This document shows positions 26,440-35,761 of a stretch of 64,000 nt of DNA, in pieces. The notes below the pieces were generated by a model. It did not search any database. It was not told the DNA's origin and saw only the letters and a program-made list of their open reading frames with translations. Location of the stretch: contig NC_015678.1 in assembly GCF_000164675.2 (NCBI RefSeq), positions 558,001 to 622,000 on the forward strand, in the 5' to 3' direction. Source of the stretch: Streptococcus parasanguinis ATCC 15912. Lineage in GTDB: Bacteria > Bacillota > Bacilli > Lactobacillales > Streptococcaceae. Both the position numbers and the translations under genes were made by a program. How positions within the stretch are numbered: the first letter of the stretch is position 1; the number at the start of each line of letters is the position of its first letter.

Positions 26440-27405
26440 ATGAATCAACTAGATCAACTATTATTTGCTAAAACGGAGCATGAATTACTTCAGGAGAAGA
26501 GAGGATTTGTGGCAGATTATTTGGATATCCAGTCTGCGAGTAACACTCCTAAACTTTCTCAACAATTCTTCTTTCAAAACAAAGATATTTTCATGAGCAA
26601 ACACAGTCGTTACGCACCTTACCCAGAACATACCCATCAATTTTTAGAGATTAATTATGTCTATAAAGGCCATTGCCGCCAACGCATCAACGACCAGATC
26701 TTTGACTTAAAAGAAGGAGATATTCTTCTCATGGATATGGAGAGTCGGCATTCGATTGAGGCGCTAGGAGATGACGATATTCTGATCAATATTCTATTCC
26801 AAAATAAGGATGTTTCAATTAACTGGCTCAAGCAACTCCAAGGTGAAAATAGTCTTCTCTACCAGCTTTTACTATCGGACTCTTCCCAGCATTTCAATCG
26901 GAATAACTTTCTACTTCTACCTACCGAGAAAAATACCCCTATCCGCCAGATCTTACAAGAAATGATGACAGAGTATTTTTTACCACAGGATTTTTCAGAA
27001 CAAATGTTAAAACATTACCTGCCCCTCTTTTGCTATCACTTAGCACGGCTATTGCCAACTGTTGAAAAGACCGTGGATTTGCAATTAGAGGAGTCAACCT
27101 ATGCTCAGGTACTAAAGATTATTGACCGTGAATATGCCACGATTGGATTAGCTGAGCTGGCTCAACGCTTAAATTTTAATAAAAACTATTTGAGCAATCT
27201 GGTCAAGACGGAATCTGGTCAAACCTTTACACAATTAGTGAATCAACGCAAACTGATGAAGGCTCAACTATTATTAAAGACAACGCAATTACCTATCCAA
27301 GAAATCGCCCTCAGCGTTGGTTTCAGTAATAAAACCTACTTTTACGACAAATACAAAGAAACCTTCGGCCATGGACCGAAGGTGGAGAGAAATTTCAAGT
27401 CATAA
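26440..27405 (+). CDS. AraC-family regulator, probably of the rha operon
   Basis: 321 residues. The N-terminal cupin (about 45-140) includes a His-rich sugar-binding strand (YPEHTHQFLEINYVYKGH). The C-terminal pair of AraC helix-turn-helix motifs (about 222-318) is complete: LAELAQRLNFNKNYLSNLVK and IQEIALSVGFSNKTYFYDKY. It is divergent from rhaBAD, so a rhamnose-responsive activator is likely. A homologous second AraC protein sits at 33217-34212. ATG after GAAGGAAG. Confidence 0.9.
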   Translation: MNQLDQLLFAKTEHELLQEKRGFVADYLDIQSASNTPKLSQQFFFQNKDIFMSKHSRYAPYPEHTHQFLEINYVYKGHCRQRINDQIFDLKEGDILLMDMESRHSIEALGDDDILINILFQNKDVSINWLKQLQGENSLLYQLLLSDSSQHFNRNNFLLLPTEKNTPIRQILQEMMTEYFLPQDFSEQMLKHYLPLFCYHLARLLPTVEKTVDLQLEESTYAQVLKIIDREYATIGLAELAQRLNFNKNYLSNLVKTESGQTFTQLVNQRKLMKAQLLLKTTQLPIQEIALSVGFSNKTYFYDKYKETFGHGPKVERNFKS

Positions 27406-27414
27406 TACTAACTA

Positions 27415-30027
27415 TTATTCTGGCAAATAGACATCATTCAATTGATAAGATCCTGTTTGCAAAGCCATACTTTCACCATTCTTAAGAATGAGATGAACTC
27501 TTGTTCGTGTAGGAACATCTATTTTCAAGTTGACAATCCCATTTTGGATTTCCCAATGAACCTCAATCTTACCATTTACTGTGTCTAATCTACCGGTAAG
27601 CCAGTTTAACTGTTCTGTATATTGAGGAGAAATTTGATATGTGTTTGTATCATCTTCGATATCTGGTAAGTTGATACCGACCATTTTCTCGATGATAAAG
27701 TCTTCAATTGCTCCATAAGCATAATGGTTCATGGAATTCATCTCAATTCCTGAAATTTTTCCATTTGGAAGAATGGAATCCCAACGTTCCCAAGTCGTTG
27801 TTGCCCCCATATTGACTTCAAATAACCAACTTGGAGAAGTTTCTTTAAACAACAGCGAGAATGCTTCCGAAACAAGACCACTTTCAAGAAGTGCATGAGG
27901 TAATTCAGGAGTACCTACAAAACCAGTGGTCAATGCTCCATTAGATTCGCTCATCCTTTCCTTTAAAGTTTCAACTAATTTCAGACGAGCAGACTCTGAA
28001 GGGTAGATTCCGAATCGTAATAAAAGGGAAAGACCCGTTTGTGTATCAACTCTTGTGGAGATGTCAATTCCGCCAAACAATCGTCCCATCTCTTGTCGGT
28101 TTTGTTCAACTTCAGATTGTAAGGTAACAGGGCTTAATTGCAATTCATCACCAATAAAGTAAGTAGTCAACAATGCAGTACGGATTTCAAGAGCTAGTTT
28201 TGAATAGAAAGTTGCACTCGAATCATTACATAATTTGAGTGCTTTTGCTGTATTGCTTGCTGAGTAATAATAATAAATTGTCGCAATCAGTGCTGAATCT
28301 GTTGCCCCAAATACTGTTCCAGGTATTCCCAAATCTAGAGCAAGCCAGTCGCCTAGTTGAAACCCAAAATCCCATAATCTTTTCCCACCACGTTCTTCAT
28401 CCTGACGATAAATATAATCTACCCAATTCATCATCAGTGAAAGATGTGAATTCAAAAGACCTTGATCTCGGAAATGGCGAAAAAGCGTCATCGGAAGCAC
28501 AGTAGCTGCATCCCCCCAAACTGCAGCACCTGCCGAATTCAGAAATGGATTTTGAGCATCTCTATCCGCTACTTTTGGAAATGGTGCAAAAAAGGGTACT
28601 GCTCCATTCAGATGTTCCTGTTCCAATTCAACCATCTTTAAGAAATGACCTAAAAAAGCTCTTGTTTCCATATTATATGAAGCAGTATTTGCAAAGACTG
28701 TAATATCACCAGTCCAGCCCATTCTCTCGTCCCTCTGTGGACAATCCGTTGGGATACTTAGAAAATTATCTTTTTGACTCCATCTGATATTGCTAATTAG
28801 TTGGTTCAATTTTTTATGAGATGAAGTAAATCTAAATCTCTCTTCCATCTTACTATGAAGAACTTTGGCTGAGAACCTCTGAGCTTCCTCTTCATTTAAT
28901 CCTTCCACTTTTACATATCGAAAACCGAAAAAAGTAAATCTAGGACGAATGAATCGTTCTTTTTCATTATTTAGAATGACAAATTCTTGTTTTGCTGTCC
29001 GAAGATTCGCTGAATAAAATTGACCATTTTGTAAAATCTCTCCAAATTTAAATGAGACTTTGGGCTTGTTCGCTGGTAGCATTCCTTCTATCCAGCCTGT
29101 AATTTCTTGTCCAAAATCAAGTAGGAGGTTGTTTGCAGTATCTCTGAAAATGAGAGGTTCAAGACTTTCCATGTTGCAAATTGGTAAATCAATTCTCTCA
29201 CGTAATAATTGTTTACTTTCCTTATCCATGATGACTGTCAGTGGCTGATACTTCGATGAAAAATCGATTGTTTCTCCATCATAGATTGAATTTTCAACAA
29301 TTTCATTTGTTTTAGCATTCCAGGTCGTATCACTTTTGATGATTTCTGTACTACCATCATGATATAAAATATGGAGTTCTGAAATTAATTTTTGTTTATC
29401 CCCATAAATATTTTCAAGACCGCCCTCAAATATGAATCTTCCTCTATACCAACCATTACCAACAAGAAAAGCTATCTCATTCCTGTCTTGTAGATACTCA
29501 GTCACATCATAGGTTTGATACTGCTGAATAAGGTCGTAACTATGGTAACCTGGAGCAAGGTATTCTTCTCCAACTTTCCTGTCATTGATAAAAACTTCAT
29601 AGAGCCCTAGACCAAGAGAATATAATCGTGCTGAACGGATTTCTTTCTTTACAGAAAACGATTTTTTAAAGCTAACTGATTCGAATGTTGGCTCCTGATA
29701 ACTAATCCAGTCCGCTTCCCAAGGCTCATTCATTTTACCAGTTTCAAAATAGCTAATTGCTGAAACTTCGTCAACGCTTACTCGCCAAAAGTACCTGGTC
29801 CGTGGCTTCAGAAATGCTGTCGTTATCGTATATGTATTATAAAAACTATTTGTTTCTCCGCTAAATACTATTTCTTCAAAACAATCATCCTTTGAGATTT
29901 CAATTTTAAATTTTAAATTTTCATGATAGTCATTACTTTGAAATCTCCAAGATAATGTTAAATAATCAAAATGATAGCCTAAAGGGGTGCTTATACCATT
30001 TACTTTTAATTGATCAATTTGCATCAT
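27415..30027 (-). CDS. Alpha-L-rhamnosidase, family GH78
   Basis: 870 residues, no signal peptide, so cytoplasmic. N-terminal beta domains (about 1-330) precede the (alpha/alpha)6 catalytic barrel, where the GH78 signature CPQRDERMGWTGD is visible near 440, followed by acidic residues in MVELEQEHLNGAVPFF. A C-terminal beta domain closes the protein. It releases terminal L-rhamnose from glycosides already imported. The start overlaps the end of the GH3 gene by 14 bp, so the two are translationally coupled. It converges on the rha AraC gene with a 9-bp gap. Confidence 0.94.
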   Translation of the reverse strand: MMQIDQLKVNGISTPLGYHFDYLTLSWRFQSNDYHENLKFKIEISKDDCFEEIVFSGETNSFYNTYTITTAFLKPRTRYFWRVSVDEVSAISYFETGKMNEPWEADWISYQEPTFESVSFKKSFSVKKEIRSARLYSLGLGLYEVFINDRKVGEEYLAPGYHSYDLIQQYQTYDVTEYLQDRNEIAFLVGNGWYRGRFIFEGGLENIYGDKQKLISELHILYHDGSTEIIKSDTTWNAKTNEIVENSIYDGETIDFSSKYQPLTVIMDKESKQLLRERIDLPICNMESLEPLIFRDTANNLLLDFGQEITGWIEGMLPANKPKVSFKFGEILQNGQFYSANLRTAKQEFVILNNEKERFIRPRFTFFGFRYVKVEGLNEEEAQRFSAKVLHSKMEERFRFTSSHKKLNQLISNIRWSQKDNFLSIPTDCPQRDERMGWTGDITVFANTASYNMETRAFLGHFLKMVELEQEHLNGAVPFFAPFPKVADRDAQNPFLNSAGAAVWGDAATVLPMTLFRHFRDQGLLNSHLSLMMNWVDYIYRQDEERGGKRLWDFGFQLGDWLALDLGIPGTVFGATDSALIATIYYYYSASNTAKALKLCNDSSATFYSKLALEIRTALLTTYFIGDELQLSPVTLQSEVEQNRQEMGRLFGGIDISTRVDTQTGLSLLLRFGIYPSESARLKLVETLKERMSESNGALTTGFVGTPELPHALLESGLVSEAFSLLFKETSPSWLFEVNMGATTTWERWDSILPNGKISGIEMNSMNHYAYGAIEDFIIEKMVGINLPDIEDDTNTYQISPQYTEQLNWLTGRLDTVNGKIEVHWEIQNGIVNLKIDVPTRTRVHLILKNGESMALQTGSYQLNDVYLPE

Positions 30028-31657
30028 TCAACTCCTTTAATAGATCATTGTTACAAAATGGATTTACAGGACTAACACCTTTAAATGGACTTTTTCCAAC
30101 TAATTTCGAAATTCCTGCTTCAATAAAATGATCATAATTACAATAGGTATTTACAACAGTTTCTACCATAGGTAAATCAAACAAATGATAGGGATTTCCA
30201 AAACTAATTAGCAAAGTTGGAATCTCCTTTACAAACCAAGGAAGATTATTTCCTAATCCAAATAGTGTATGCCAATTTATTCGTGCAACAGTTTGATTAC
30301 TTGCATTTTCAATATTAGCTACATACAACACAATATCATATTTACTTGAAAAACTCTGCACAGTTTCTAAATCCCAAAAGTTCGTTTCGGGTTCATAAAC
30401 AGTCACATCAAAACCGAGTTGTTCAAGCTCAGTTTTTACCTTTTGACTTACGCGTTCATTCGAATCGAAGTTTCCTAACATTTGAAGCAGAACTCTCTTG
30501 TGTTTTTCGGGAGATAGGGGAAGCAATTTTTGACTATCCTTCACAAGTGTTACAGAATGATCAGCAAGTTCCGCTTGGTCTTTTTTTCTATCTTCAAACA
30601 TTGCTGAACCATGTTCGATTTGTTTGTGTAAGCCTAAAGATGCTTTAGCTGCTAATATCCGAGTAACAGCTTCGTCCAATCTCTCATGAGATAGAATTCC
30701 ATTTGCTAATCCATCTTTCATATACTGAACATCCTCTTCAAAAACACGATTGAATAATAGCATATCACAGCCCGCCTCAATCGTATATGGAATGGCCTCA
30801 CTACGCTTCATTGCTGCACAGAATCCCACCATTGGACTAGCATCTGTAATGACCAAACCATTAAACCTAAGTTGTTTCCGAAGTAAATCTTTCAAAATTT
30901 TTGGACTCAATGTCGCTGGCATATCATCTCCAGTAAAAGCTGGTAAAGCAATATGTCCCACCATGACTGCCTTGGTACCAAAATCAATTAACTCTTTATA
31001 AACCAATCCAAATGTTTTTTCCCAAGCTGGCATTGATAGGTGGTTAACAGATGTCAATAAGTGTTGATCCCGCTCATCAGCACCATCCCCCGGAAAATGT
31101 TTTATGGAAGTCATAACATGTTGGTCATGGAATGCTTTCGTATAGGCTTTAGCATTTGAAATAACTGTATCAATATCACTACCATATGTTCGAACATTTG
31201 TTATCGGGTTTCTAAAGTTAAAATCCAAATCGATTACTGGCGAAAAGCCCCAATTTACTCCTACTGCTTTTCCATCTTTAGCAGCAATTTCTCCAAGAGT
31301 ATATGCAAATTTCGGATCATTAGCTGCAGCAATAGCCATTTGACGACCATATGCTGTCGCTTCAAAGGCAGCTCCATTTCCTCCGTCTTCTAAGTTTGCA
31401 GTTGTTAAAAGTGGAACTTTACTAATCTCTTGAATATACTGATAAGTATCTCTCACTTCTACTGCATTTCCCGGTCTGAAAAATAATCCTCCAATGTTAA
31501 AAGAAGCCAAATGATCCAAGTATTCTTTTTCGGTTGAGTAGCCGATTGGAACAAATAGCTGACCGATTTTTTCATCTACAGTTAAACTTTCCAGTGTATC
31601 TTCAACCCAAGCTATTGCTTCATCATCCAAATAAAATGGTTTTTCTGTTAATTTCAT
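30014..31657 (-). CDS. Glycoside hydrolase family 3 enzyme
   Basis: 547 residues from the ATG at 31657, 5 bp after AGTAGGA; 31660 is an alternative and the longer frame to 31690 is unlikely. The GH3 barrel (about 20-330) carries LKIGQLF-like and KHFPGDGADERDQH blocks and the nucleophile Asp in VITDASPM. The second alpha/beta domain follows (about 370-545). The catalytic loop reads KHFPGDG where NagZ-type enzymes have KHFPGHG, so the usual His acid/base is not at that place and the glycosidic specificity is uncertain (beta-glucosidase, beta-N-acetylglucosaminidase or other). No signal peptide. Paired with the rhamnosidase, it may remove the sugar under rhamnose in disaccharides such as rutinose. 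Confidence 0.85.
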   Translation of the reverse strand: MKLTEKPFYLDDEAIAWVEDTLESLTVDEKIGQLFVPIGYSTEKEYLDHLASFNIGGLFFRPGNAVEVRDTYQYIQEISKVPLLTTANLEDGGNGAAFEATAYGRQMAIAAANDPKFAYTLGEIAAKDGKAVGVNWGFSPVIDLDFNFRNPITNVRTYGSDIDTVISNAKAYTKAFHDQHVMTSIKHFPGDGADERDQHLLTSVNHLSMPAWEKTFGLVYKELIDFGTKAVMVGHIALPAFTGDDMPATLSPKILKDLLRKQLRFNGLVITDASPMVGFCAAMKRSEAIPYTIEAGCDMLLFNRVFEEDVQYMKDGLANGILSHERLDEAVTRILAAKASLGLHKQIEHGSAMFEDRKKDQAELADHSVTLVKDSQKLLPLSPEKHKRVLLQMLGNFDSNERVSQKVKTELEQLGFDVTVYEPETNFWDLETVQSFSSKYDIVLYVANIENASNQTVARINWHTLFGLGNNLPWFVKEIPTLLISFGNPYHLFDLPMVETVVNTYCNYDHFIEAGISKLVGKSPFKGVSPVNPFCNNDLLKELNDAN

Positions 31658-31713
31658 CATTTTCCTACTTTCTAAAATACAAAGGGGCAAGCTATTTACT
31701 TCCCCTTAATTTT

Positions 31714-33108
31714 TTATTCGTGTCCTTTACGGGCCTCTAAGTCTTTAATAATGTCAGGGAGTTTTGTATCCAAGTCATAAAAGAATATTAAAATGATACT
31801 CACAACTCCAAATACAAAAGGTATATAAGCAAAAACAGATTTAATTGCAAACATGGTTGCTGCGGATTGAGTAGCTGCTCCTGAGACATATCCACCAAGA
31901 GCCATTACCATACCCAAAATCCAACCTCCTAAACCAGAACCCACCTTTTCACCAAAGGTTGCTGCCGCAAAGATGATTCCGTCTGAGCGAATTCCTGTTT
32001 TCCATTCTCCATAATCAGCGATATCACCCAACATCGCAAAACTGGCAACAGATACAGGAGCAATACCCAATCCTCTGACAACCAAACCAGCTGCAATCAT
32101 TGTGAAATTTGTTGGAAACAATACCAATATCACACTGCCAATCAAACTAATTACTGTTCCGATAATCATAATCGTTCTTTTAGAGAATCGACTTAGCAAA
32201 ATCGGAGCAAACAGACAGCTGACAATAATCGGGGCAAAGGACAACATACCAATCAAACCAACCTTGCTCATATCATTCAAGATCCATTGGGCGTAAAAAA
32301 TATTGATCCCCATAAAACCAGCATTAATAAAACTAATCAGAGTGACGGTAATGATTATTAACCAGTATTTATTTTTTATCATGGCCTTGATATTATCCAT
32401 TGTCGAAAATTTTTGTGCATTATCAGCACTGATTGCTTCGCTAGTTTCTAGTACTCTTTCTTTTGAATTTCCATAAAGAACTGTCAGCAATACCACAGAA
32501 ATCAAACCAAGTGTTGCAGCCATTTTCGTCCATGAAGAAGTTTCAGTGACCGCACCATACATTTCAACAATTTTTAGAACAACTCCATTCACCAAGAAGG
32601 CACCAATAAATCCAAGAATCGTTCGAGAAGTTGATAAATAACCTCTTTCTTTTGAATCAGGTGTGGTGGTCCCAATCAGAGCTGAATAGGGTACCATTGT
32701 CATCGTATATACACCTGCGAGAGAAATAACATAGGTAACAAATGCATAAATTGCTCTCATCTCATCAGGTAGAAAACTCGGTGAGGTGAACAGTAAGGTG
32801 AGAGCTAGTCCATATGGAATTATCATTCGTTTTATCCATGGTCTCGCCTTCCCCTTACTTGAAGATGTTTTATCGACAATCGCTCCCATCACTAAGTCAC
32901 TAACACCATCAAATAAACGCGCAAACAGCAATATTGTACCAACTACTGAAATCGTAAGGCCAACTACATCAGTATAGAAATATGTAATAAAAGCATTTGC
33001 TGTGGTAATCATCAAGTTTGCAGCCAAATTACCAAAACCATAGGTTATTCTTTCACTTACAGGTATGGCATATTTATTTTTCATTTTATCCACTGCTTTG
33101 TCCTCCAA
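31714..33108 (-). CDS. GPH-family sugar:cation symporter
   Basis: 464 residues with 12 predicted membrane helices. The family signature is present as the helix 2-3 loop (FARLFDGVSDLVMGAIVDKT, then KGKARPWI) and the matching loop in the second half (GDIADYGEWKTGIRSDGIIF). GPH carriers import glycosides, pentosides and hexuronides with Na+ or H+. First gene of the symporter-GH3-GH78 operon, so the substrate is probably a rhamnose-containing glycoside. The ORF starts at 33108; MKNKYAIPVSER, nine codons in, is a possible alternative start. Confidence 0.9.
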   Translation of the reverse strand: MEDKAVDKMKNKYAIPVSERITYGFGNLAANLMITTANAFITYFYTDVVGLTISVVGTILLFARLFDGVSDLVMGAIVDKTSSSKGKARPWIKRMIIPYGLALTLLFTSPSFLPDEMRAIYAFVTYVISLAGVYTMTMVPYSALIGTTTPDSKERGYLSTSRTILGFIGAFLVNGVVLKIVEMYGAVTETSSWTKMAATLGLISVVLLTVLYGNSKERVLETSEAISADNAQKFSTMDNIKAMIKNKYWLIIITVTLISFINAGFMGINIFYAQWILNDMSKVGLIGMLSFAPIIVSCLFAPILLSRFSKRTIMIIGTVISLIGSVILVLFPTNFTMIAAGLVVRGLGIAPVSVASFAMLGDIADYGEWKTGIRSDGIIFAAATFGEKVGSGLGGWILGMVMALGGYVSGAATQSAATMFAIKSVFAYIPFVFGVVSIILIFFYDLDTKLPDIIKDLEARKGHE

Positions 33109-33134
33109 AATATTAATTTAATTTTTATAGTTTT

Positions 33135-33185
33135 ATTATAAATAGCATTGTATCCGTTTACAATGCATTAAATCTATTATATAAT
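33135..33185. promoter_or_regulatory. Divergent promoters sharing one -35 region, under a cre-like palindrome
   Basis: Minus strand: -35 TTGTAA (33158-33163) and -10 TATAAT (33135-33140), 17-bp spacer, toward the symporter operon. Plus strand: -35 TTTACA (33157-33162) and -10 TATAAT (33180-33185), 17-bp spacer, toward the AraC gene. Both -35 boxes occupy the same bases. The sequence TGTATCCGTTTACA (33149-33162) fits the CcpA cre consensus at 13 of 14 positions and lies inside a wider dyad GCATTGTA...TACAATGC. Confidence 0.75.
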
Positions 33186-33216
33186 GAACTAAATACAGAT
33201 TTTGGAGGGATGAACA

Positions 33217-34212
33217 TTGAATATTATTGAATTGGAAAATTATCTATTCCAGGTTAATGAGTATGAGATTAAACAAAAGGAAACTGGTATTTCAGTAAAT
33301 GATTATCCTATGTATTCTGATACAAATAGGAATACATATACAGATCAAACATATAAAATTGTTAGATTACCAAAAGAGATGTTTTTTTCAGGTGACAATT
33401 CCATATTCCTTAGTCGCCATAATCGTTTTGCCCCGATGATTACTCACCTTCACGATTTTATTGAAATGGTGTATGTCTATAAAGGAATCTGTATTCAAGA
33501 AATAAATGGTGAGACTATCTCACTCTCAAAAGGTGATTTAATTGTATTAGATCGTGATGTCCCGCATTCCATTAATGCTCTTGGTGAAGAAGATATTCTA
33601 ATCAACATACTCATAAACAAAGAAACTTTCGATTCGCTCTTCCTGTATAAATTACAAGATTCATCAAGTATATTAACTCAATTTCTAGCAGACGCATTCA
33701 ATACTCAAGCCAAGCATGATCAGTTTATTATTTTTCATACAGATAAATATTCTACTATCCATAGTCTTATTCAACTCATGCTCTGCGAACATTTGGAAAA
33801 TAGGATACAAACACAGCATTTTTTATCTCAGTATTTACAAATTCTCTTAATGGAATTGATTCGAATTTATCAGGAAGAGAATATTTATCAGAACAGTTTA
33901 TTAAAATTTAATTTTGCACCAATTCTGTCATATGTTGACCAACATTTTAAGAATATTGATGTTGCTGAAGTTGCTGACAAATTTTCTTATAACCCTAATT
34001 ATTTAAGCAACAAGCTAAAGCAGGTTACAGGTAAAAGTTTTCAAAAGATTGTTCTTGAAAAACGGTTACTATATTCAAAGGAATTACTGAGAAATACTGA
34101 TTATTCTATTGAGACAATTTCTTTAGAATCTGGCTTTAATTCACCTAGTTACTTCTTCCGCCAATTCAAAAAATTCTTTGGTAAGACACCTAATGAATTT
34201 CGTAAAAAATAG
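33217..34212 (+). CDS. AraC-family regulator of the rhamnoside operon
   Basis: 331 residues starting at TTG 33217, 8 bp after GGAGG; the nearby ATG at 33210 runs into a stop at once. Cupin strand MITHLHDFIEMVYVYKG at about 70-88. Two AraC helix-turn-helix motifs close the protein (VAEVADKFSYNPNYLSNKLK, IETISLESGFNSPSYFFRQF). It is homologous along its whole length to the AraC protein at 26440-27405, so the two probably arose by duplication. Divergent from the symporter operon, which it presumably activates. Confidence 0.9.
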   Translation: MNIIELENYLFQVNEYEIKQKETGISVNDYPMYSDTNRNTYTDQTYKIVRLPKEMFFSGDNSIFLSRHNRFAPMITHLHDFIEMVYVYKGICIQEINGETISLSKGDLIVLDRDVPHSINALGEEDILINILINKETFDSLFLYKLQDSSSILTQFLADAFNTQAKHDQFIIFHTDKYSTIHSLIQLMLCEHLENRIQTQHFLSQYLQILLMELIRIYQEENIYQNSLLKFNFAPILSYVDQHFKNIDVAEVADKFSYNPNYLSNKLKQVTGKSFQKIVLEKRLLYSKELLRNTDYSIETISLESGFNSPSYFFRQFKKFFGKTPNEFRKK

Positions 34213-34337
34213 CCTTTCATTCAAAATGACTTTAGAAACTGTAAAAAGAGCATAATTATCTGTTTTTGAGTGATTGAATCCTCTCTTCATTTTGATACTA
34301 TATTGTAAAAAGTAAAGTTTAATGATAGAGAGGTATT

Positions 34338-35003
34338 ATGATGTTTAAAGGTGCTCTTTTTGATTTAGATGGGGTAATAGCGGATACTGCTTCGTTACAC
34401 TTCGATGCATGGAGACAAATTATTCTCAAACACTTTGAGGTCTCTATCCCTGATACAATTGAGGAAAAAACGAAAGGAGTTAGTCGCGAGGATTCTCTTC
34501 GTGTCATTTTAGAACACTTGAACATTTCCATATCTGATTATGATTTTATGAATCTCTGTGAAGAGAAAAATAAGTTGTATGTCAAATCACTTGAAAGACT
34601 TACCCCAAGTAATGTACTTCCTGGTATTGATCATTTCATTCGGGAATTGAAAGAGCAGGGAATAAAACTTGCCTTAGCTTCATCCTCTAAAAATGGTCCG
34701 TTCATTCTAAAAAAATTAGGGCTAGATAGTTTTTTTGATGCAATTGCTAATCCTGAGGACATTACCAATGGTAAACCAGCACCAGATATTTTTTTAGCAG
34801 CTGCCAAATCTATCCATTGTGGAGCTGAAGAATGTATAGCGATTGAAGATTCTGTTGCAGGCGTCACTGCTATTAATTCAGCAAATATATTTTCAGTCGC
34901 TGTCGGCGGTACAGAACTCAGTCATGCTAACAAATTATTTTCTTCAACTAAAGAGTTAACGTTACTTAAAGTAGAGAAAGCGTGGCAGAACTGTAAAAGA
35001 TAG
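34338..35003 (+). CDS. pgmB: Beta-phosphoglucomutase (HAD family)
   Basis: 221 residues. The HAD nucleophile motif FDLDGVIADTA is at 8-18, with the second Asp for acid/base catalysis. The cap domain follows (HFDAWRQI; then KTKGVSREDSLR as the hinge). Motif II SSS lies near 117, motif III Lys in NGKPAPDIF near 149, and motif IV in IEDSVAGVTA near 172. It would convert beta-glucose 1-phosphate to glucose 6-phosphate. Such genes usually sit beside a disaccharide phosphorylase; none is present here. The ATG follows AGAGAGGT and a terminator closes the gene. Confidence 0.9.
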   Translation: MMFKGALFDLDGVIADTASLHFDAWRQIILKHFEVSIPDTIEEKTKGVSREDSLRVILEHLNISISDYDFMNLCEEKNKLYVKSLERLTPSNVLPGIDHFIRELKEQGIKLALASSSKNGPFILKKLGLDSFFDAIANPEDITNGKPAPDIFLAAAKSIHCGAEECIAIEDSVAGVTAINSANIFSVAVGGTELSHANKLFSSTKELTLLKVEKAWQNCKR

Positions 35004-35033
35004 TTTCAATTTTAAATTTCAAATTACTGTCAT

Positions 35034-35060
35034 GCAGAGTCTATTGGCTCTGCTTTTTTT
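35034..35060 (+). terminator. Terminator of pgmB
   Basis: GCAGAG / CTCTGC stem with an 8-nt loop, followed by TTTTTTT. Confidence 0.9.
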
Positions 35061-35130
35061 AGATCAGATTAAAAATAGTATATCCCTTGAATCCCCTACT
35101 ATCCGTACTCAAAATATTCAAAGCAAAAAT

Positions 35131-35162
35131 AAAAAGTCGCTAGAAATAATATTCTAGCAACT
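35131..35162 (-). terminator. Terminator of the fucO remnant
   Basis: Minus strand TTGCTAGAA-tattat-TTCTAGCGA followed by CTTTTTATTTTT. Confidence 0.75.
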
Positions 35163-35190
35163 AAATTAATATTACTGAATTAGAAACTTT

Positions 35191-35761
35191 CTAAAACAAC
35201 TCTTTATAGAAAGCTATGGTTTCTTCCAAGGTTGGCATGAATTGATTTCCTGGTGCACAAGCATCAATCAAGGCATTCTTAGAGAGGTATTCAAAGTCAA
35301 AGTCTTCTTCCTTGATGTCCAACTCTATTAATTTCTTCGGAATTCCAACTTTGGCTGACAATTCTTCGATTTGTTCAATGGCATAGTCAGCACATTCTTC
35401 ATCAGTCTTACCTGCGATATCAAGACCTAAAGCTTTTGCAACATCGCGGAAAGCAGCTGGTACACGTTTGGCATTTTCACGTTCAATGATTGGCAAAATC
35501 ATAGCACAGCAAACACCGTGTGGCAAATTATAAACAGCCCCTAACTGATGAGCCATTGAGTGTACATAACCCAAACCAGCATTGTTAAAGCTCATACCTC
35601 CAAGGAAAATAGCATTCACCATGGCTTCACGTGCTTCGATATCCTGACCATTTTCAACCGCACGAGGCAAGTATTCTTTGATCAACTCGATTGCTCCCAT
35701 AGACAACTTCTTAGTCACATCGTATTCTCCTTGGGTTACCAAAAGCTTCGATGGCATGGGT
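35191..35761 (-). pseudogene. fucO: Lactaldehyde reductase / iron alcohol dehydrogenase, 5' end deleted
   Basis: Only the C-terminal half of a group III iron-dependent alcohol dehydrogenase remains, about 190 of 380 residues. Iron-site histidines remain (GLGYVHSMAHQLGAVYNLPH). The preserved sequence begins at the conserved THAIEA (minus strand 35761-35744), where one extra T in a run of four shifts the frame before GEYDVTKK. Upstream of that, the sequence is that of a 99-residue-protein homologue instead. The Rossmann NAD-binding half is gone, so the product cannot work. FucO would reduce lactaldehyde, the product of RhaD, to 1,2-propanediol. Confidence 0.9.
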
